Assembly (NCBI GenBank): GCA_945874145.1
Contig: CAMCFN010000035.1
Coordinates: 1-44,539, forward strand
Reading direction: 5' to 3'
DNA from: Akkermansia muciniphila
GTDB taxonomy: Bacteria; Verrucomicrobiota; Verrucomicrobiia; Limisphaerales; SXTU01
Length of the DNA: 44,539 nt
In this document: piece after piece, positions 41,801 to 44,539 of the stretch
How the letters are laid out: each line of letters starts with the position of its first letter
Position numbering within the stretch: the first letter of the stretch is position 1
Program-made: the position numbers and the translations under genes
The notes under the pieces: model-generated
What the model was told of the DNA's origin: nothing
Databases searched by the model: none
Seen by the model: only the letters and a program-made list of their open reading frames with translations

Positions 41801-43151
41801 CGGGCAGTTGCTGGCGCTGGCCCATGTGAAGACCAACGGCGGCAGCGTGCTGGTGCAGATTGACTACGGCTACAACGAGGTGGCCAACCGCACCAACCGG
41901 GTGGAGAGCTTCACCGGCTTCAGCTCCGCGACGGACGTGTATGCCTACGACAGCACCGACCAGTTGACCAACGTGAACTACAGCGGCGGCGCGCGGGTGG
42001 TGGGCTACGACTACGACCCGATGGGTAATCTGACCAACCGGACCGACACCACCGCCAGCACCACTACCTTCACGGCCAACAACCTCAATCAGCTTGCCAC
42101 GCAGAACGGCACCAATCTGACTTACGACGCCAAGGGCAATCTGCTCACGCGCCTCGGCTGGGCCTACACTTGGAACGCGAAGAACCAGTTGACGATTGCC
42201 GAGCAGTCCAACCCGACGGAGGGCAGCAAGAAGATGACCTTTGCCTATGATGGCAGATACCGTTGCGCGAAGCGCCGCACCTACACCTACACGTCCGGCA
42301 ACTGGTCACTGACGCTGGACACCTGCCTCTACTACGACGGCTGGAACCTCATCGAGGAGCGGGATAGCAACGGAGACGTCATCGCCGCCTTTGCCAATGG
42401 CCCTGTGACTGACGAAGTCCTCGCCAAGTCCACTTCAACTAACACCGTCTTCTTCCACGGGGATGCGCAGAATAGCGCACTGGTATTGAGTGATGCTAGC
42501 GCCAATGTCATCGAGCGCTATCGCTACGACGCCTTTGGAGTGCCGTCCATCTACGACTCTGCGTTCTCAACGCTATCCTCTTCGGCCTACAGTGTGCGTC
42601 ACCTCTTCCAAGGCCGAGAGTGGTTGACAGAAGTAAAGCTGAACGATCATCGCTACCGGCACTACGCTCCGGAATTGCAGCGGTGGATTAGCCGCGATTT
42701 AGTCGGGGAGTTGGACTCAGATAATCTTTATATGTTTATCCACAATAATCCGCTTCGATTTGTTGATGAATTCGGATTGACCAGCAGCTCGAGTGGTTAC
42801 TCGCAGTGCATGCAAGCAGCTCAGCAAGCATTTTTGACTTGCACATCAATGCCAATTACCTGCTCAAACGGCATTCTCAATCATTTTCCAAACGCGGTGC
42901 AAGCTCTTGCGATACTCCGCCGAACATTGTTAGCTCCATGTAAAGCATTTGGGCTGATAGGAGGCATAGCGTGTGGTTACATAATTGCACGTTTTGTCCT
43001 TATGCCAGCACTAAGAGTGGTCGGGTCCGGCTTTTTCATAGCTGTAGCGGGCGTTGCTGGTTATGGCGCTGGGTGCGGCATTAGTTTTGTATGGTCGGCG
43101 CAGAACTGTGCATATGTTCACTACGGAATAAGTCCAGCACCTATGAACTAG
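38892..43151 (+). CDS. RHS/YD-repeat polymorphic toxin-like secreted protein
   Basis: 1419 residues from the ATG at 38892, with a ggagg ribosome site; the open frame to 38817 is upstream shadow. A signal peptide ends near LQAQ. A proline/glycine linker (about 45-95) precedes a DUF6531-like region, then many YD repeats between about 440 and 1150 ('YDARGYLVKATHPDASW', 'YDALGNL' variants). The RHS core closes with 'YDAFGVPSIYD', 'RYRHYAPELQRWISRDLVGE' and 'LYMFIHNNPLRFVDEFGL'. The last 123 residues (42780-43148) are a variable tip, AT-richer and cysteine-rich, with two or more hydrophobic helices, possibly a membrane-acting toxin. Confidence 0.92.
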   Translation: MNKSRIWVAVLLLSIQTSLQAQCGNNALFGPGGPPPCDPATQCCVGGRSGPPPPFLPPGLPPMPGSGSGSGSSAPGLATPVGAGGVGMNAFTSWTGNAYRMVEDLPLFAGAGEHILNWKRIHNTRFTGATSFFGQGGNWRHSYQWEMAAAFSEWGGPESALNIYYPDGRVLGFWRLGEETNEWRSLPFATEYLTKTNDVFELHTSEGWTYRFVTLTNESGNFYQMQNFSDSQQNLYVLTYDTNNLLDRISEPAGRFLQVGWQDGRISSITNSDGRGVSYSYQLFDTNDQNSEIVLISVNYAGAVQASYTYSRQLENMAPVMLTASDPYYHGGGAQIKYEYSTNEVLYNSPYGFVVRELNPITDQILVEMIAGHPNREVIVPGVSSNSFSHYNGVVTSVWNMSEANSQTRYYTLEWTYGYIDSMTDALGQKTYFTNSHLNNLLARVQVDGGDSPVKSEFWTRDDLDLVLTYVDPLGRTNTYTRDSSHRITRIDYPDGTYETFAYNSLSKVTQHRLKSGGTNSFAYTTNALCTHFTNAIGYVTAYTYDAYDRLASVIDARGNTNSYTYDARGYLVKATHPDASWVGFGYDNYGNRIKQTNELGKVWTWNFNELNQMTNAIDPLNRITTYEYTLGAGGGGCCGGGGGMSSAPTKIITPSGRTNVFQYDAEGRKVAEIVAYGTAEAATNRFEYDAVGNLTNRIDALGNSWKAYYNELRQPIAAVDPLDRTNSWTYDLLGNKVSETRADGTTTSFGYDSMSRLIATTNALGHIETYGYDVLGNLIQLVDTKGNTNQWAYDLLGHRLSKTYSDSTRDRYAYDAVGNLAYFTNAASEVQTIAYDSRNRPTLKSWSANGDTEAITYDSAGRLLTLTNSISVLTNSYDDANQLTAESSTLYAQSTRTVSYTYNLDGQRQSLTYPAGTVITNDYNARGLLASISANGPPPLATFGYDARGFRTYRAFENGVDTYYTNDAAGQLLALAHVKTNGGSVLVQIDYGYNEVANRTNRVESFTGFSSATDVYAYDSTDQLTNVNYSGGARVVGYDYDPMGNLTNRTDTTASTTTFTANNLNQLATQNGTNLTYDAKGNLLTRLGWAYTWNAKNQLTIAEQSNPTEGSKKMTFAYDGRYRCAKRRTYTYTSGNWSLTLDTCLYYDGWNLIEERDSNGDVIAAFANGPVTDEVLAKSTSTNTVFFHGDAQNSALVLSDASANVIERYRYDAFGVPSIYDSAFSTLSSSAYSVRHLFQGREWLTEVKLNDHRYRHYAPELQRWISRDLVGELDSDNLYMFIHNNPLRFVDEFGLTSSSSGYSQCMQAAQQAFLTCTSMPITCSNGILNHFPNAVQALAILRRTLLAPCKAFGLIGGIACGYIIARFVLMPALRVVGSGFFIAVAGVAGYGAGCGISFVWSAQNCAYVHYGISPAPMN

Positions 43152-43583
43152 ATGAAAGAAAACATCATATTGTTTGTCAAAAAAATGACCACAATGGAAG
43201 TGAAGCTGACATTTGTGTTGGCTGCCGGTTTTGAGATATACTCACTTCAGGAAGCCTTTGACAGTTCAATAGCGCATTTCTTGTTTACGGTCTTATTGTT
43301 GACACTGTTTGTCGGTGCATCCATAAGAAGCTTCAAGCCCAGCAACGCAGAAGTCGCTAATATTACGCTCATTGGTGCCTACAAATGTGTGATTTTCACC
43401 ACTTTAGAAACTGCCATTTGGTTCCTTCCCGTTCTCTTTGCATTGGAAAGGTGTTTTGGTTTAACACCCTCCGTTCAATTAGGACTGCAGTTTTCTGCTA
43501 TCATCCTATATTGTATCCTGCTTAGGAGAAATAGATCCCTAGACTGGCAACATGAAGGACAAAAGCCAAGTGAGATGCATTGA
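43152..43583 (+). CDS. Small membrane protein, candidate immunity protein of the RHS toxin
   Basis: 143 residues. The ATG follows the RHS stop directly (TAGATG). Four hydrophobic segments (about 17-32, 42-58, 75-100 and 108-122) make it an integral membrane protein. It is AT-rich like the RHS tip and unlike the GC-rich core, so tip and this gene were probably acquired together. Position and size fit the immunity gene of a polymorphic toxin, and a membrane immunity protein suits a membrane-acting tip. No family recognised; the role is inference. Confidence 0.7.
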   Translation: MKENIILFVKKMTTMEVKLTFVLAAGFEIYSLQEAFDSSIAHFLFTVLLLTLFVGASIRSFKPSNAEVANITLIGAYKCVIFTTLETAIWFLPVLFALERCFGLTPSVQLGLQFSAIILYCILLRRNRSLDWQHEGQKPSEMH

Positions 43584-43947
43584 CCTGCTTTGCGGGTCGC
43601 CGACGTGCTGACCCGGCCCAAGGTGTCGGGCTTGAGAATCGCCCCGTCTTTCGTAGATGTCATAGCATCTACGCTCCGACGTTTATGATCTCAACGAATA
43701 GAGGCCCTCGGCGTGACGCTTACGCTCAAGCTGCGATTAGCGACCCATTTGCGGCAGCTCGCCTATCGCTCAGACAGGCTATGCCAAGGAGGTGCCGGGG
43801 GGAGCCGACGGAAGAATCGTAGGCTGCCTGAGCGACGGAAAGCTTCGTGCCGGAGAATCGCTGGCAGCCCGAGGGCCGTTCCACCACGCCAACTGCACCG
43901 GAGTCCGGCATCCGCGTAGCATCCAGTCCAGCCTTCCCGTCCACCAC
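43584..43947. other. Intergenic stretch with one palindrome
   Basis: No convincing gene. An eight-base inverted repeat, cgtagatg-tcatag-catctacg (43652-43673), is the only structured signal. The open frames here on both strands look random. Confidence 0.5.
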
Positions 43948-44145
43948 TCAGGAGGCGACAGGACGCTCGACTATGCTTTTGCGCCAGTCGCCGGTGAAAC
44001 CGAAGGTGGGCGCGGGTTGTGGCTCGGAAAACCAGAACTTGGTGAACGCGGCAACATCGGGCGCACAAAACCAGTGGGCCTTACCGTCCTCATCAACCGC
44101 CCACCAACGAGCACCCTTCGGAGCCTGGGACCAGTCAACTTTCAT
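43948..44145 (-). CDS. Small phage-type hypothetical protein
   Basis: 65 residues: 'MKVDWSQAPKGARWWAVDED', 'GKAHWF' and the end 'FTGDWRKSIVERPVAS'. This pattern (D/W-x-x-A-P-x-x-A near the start, D-G-x-x-x-W-F, and W-R-x-S-[IL]-x-x-R-P at the end) is common in small phage and prophage proteins of unknown function. It hints that phage-derived or other mobile DNA continues beyond the window. Confidence 0.6.
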   Translation of the reverse strand: MKVDWSQAPKGARWWAVDEDGKAHWFCAPDVAAFTKFWFSEPQPAPTFGFTGDWRKSIVERPVAS

Positions 44146-44225
44146 GGTTCAAGCCTGCCACGGTCAGGAGCAGTCGGCTAACAGATTCGGCCTTCTTCAG
44201 TTGCAACCAGCCGTCCACCACCCGG

Positions 44226-44432
44226 TTACTCTGGAAACACGTCCCGCACGCCAGCTTTCAACCGCTTCAGGATGTCCCCCATCTTCCCCAACGTGACGCT
44301 CTGCTCACCGGTTTCCAGCCGATACAGCGTGGAAGCGGAGATGCCGATCTTGCGAGCGAACACGGCGTAGCTGTCGTCACCACGTCGCTGGCGTAGAAAC
44401 CGGCCGAACTTTTTGTCGAGGCTCTTGCCCAC
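44226..44432 (-). CDS. XRE-family helix-turn-helix regulator
   Basis: 68 residues from a GTG at 44432. A single HTH_3 domain covers nearly the whole protein: 'FGRFLRQRRGDDSYAVFARK', then the turn and recognition helix 'IGISASTLYRLETGEQSVTLGKM' and 'LKRLKAGVRDVF'. Such small Cro/C-type proteins control phages, toxin-antitoxin or restriction genes. A palindrome lies 22 bases upstream of its start and is probably its operator. Confidence 0.88.
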   Translation of the reverse strand: MGKSLDKKFGRFLRQRRGDDSYAVFARKIGISASTLYRLETGEQSVTLGKMGDILKRLKAGVRDVFPE

Positions 44433-44454
44433 GTCCGGCAGTTTTGCTGAACGG

Positions 44455-44474
44455 ACATTCCGTATGTGGAATGT
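44455..44474. promoter_or_regulatory. Palindromic operator candidate of the XRE regulator
   Basis: ACATTCC-gtatgt-GGAATGT is a perfect seven-base inverted repeat with a six-base spacer, 22 bases upstream of the XRE start. A further half-like site, gcggaatac, is near 44498. The symmetry and position suit autoregulation by the XRE dimer. Confidence 0.6.
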
Positions 44475-44539
44475 TTAACCTTGCCTGCTACCGGATGCGG
44501 AATACCATGCCCGACCGTGAAACTTGAAGGTGTCGGCCA

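Noticed and set aside
41028..41825. 265-codon minus-strand frame opposite the RHS repeats
   Set aside because: A periodic shadow of the YD repeats; Gly/Val-rich with no domain.
43584..43947. Several short frames near the window end on both strands
   Set aside because: Random-looking composition, mutual overlaps, and no coupling to flanking genes.

Overview
The window is bacterial, GC-rich and densely coded. It most likely comes from a Verrucomicrobiota genome of the Pedosphaera/Limisphaerales kind. That placement is an inference from a Tat-exported DUF1501 protein, a secreted creatininase-type household, the style of integrase and replication genes, and a sigma/PadR/membrane-protein cluster; no rRNA or complete tRNA is present to confirm it.

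Bases 1-10180 look like ordinary chromosome: an oligopeptide/dipeptide ABC transporter operon (end of the binding protein, two permeases, two ATPases), a DUF1501 protein, a small lytic transglycosylase, a creatininase-family hydrolase, a small membrane protein and an MFS transporter. The two ATPase genes are separated by about 1.1 kb holding a RelB/ParE-type toxin-antitoxin pair and a possibly frameshifted ORF.

From 10181 the window is accessory DNA. A 25-bp direct repeat that equals a tRNA 3' end (T-loop, T-stem, acceptor, CCA) stands at 10181-10205 and 15283-15307. It bounds a 5.1-kb element A with an SF3-type helicase, a large inverted repeat with seven iteron-like copies, a small-gene operon, a VapBC-like pair followed by two small antitoxin-like genes, and a tyrosine integrase broken by one in-frame amber codon. 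Element B starts at the second repeat. It has an intact integrase, a small HTH protein, an ECF sigma/PadR/membrane-protein cluster, a DUF669-like protein, two paralogous Toprim primase-like proteins, a RepA-like hexameric helicase and an iteron-like region at 23.44-23.63 kb. Its right end was not found.

Bases 26-37 kb carry cargo. First come SIMPL, NERD and DUF1883 proteins. Then comes a tight minus-strand operon (36151 to 29842) of five overlapping genes: metallophosphoesterase with a C-terminal adaptor (GAAD-like), GASH-like helical protein, double-GTPase 2, double-GTPase 1 and GAP1. This matches the architecture of the GTPase-centred conflict systems predicted by comparative genomics. The phosphoesterase is the presumed effector, the GTPases the switch, and GASH/GAP1 the coupling or sensing parts. 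It is the most interesting content of the window.

Bases 37.6-38.03 kb hold a decayed 5' fragment of guaB. Bases 38.3-43.6 kb hold a secreted RHS/YD-repeat protein with an AT-richer, membrane-prone C-terminal tip, followed immediately by a small membrane protein that is a candidate immunity protein. The last kilobase has a small phage-type protein and an XRE regulator with a palindromic operator candidate, which suggests that mobile DNA continues past the window.
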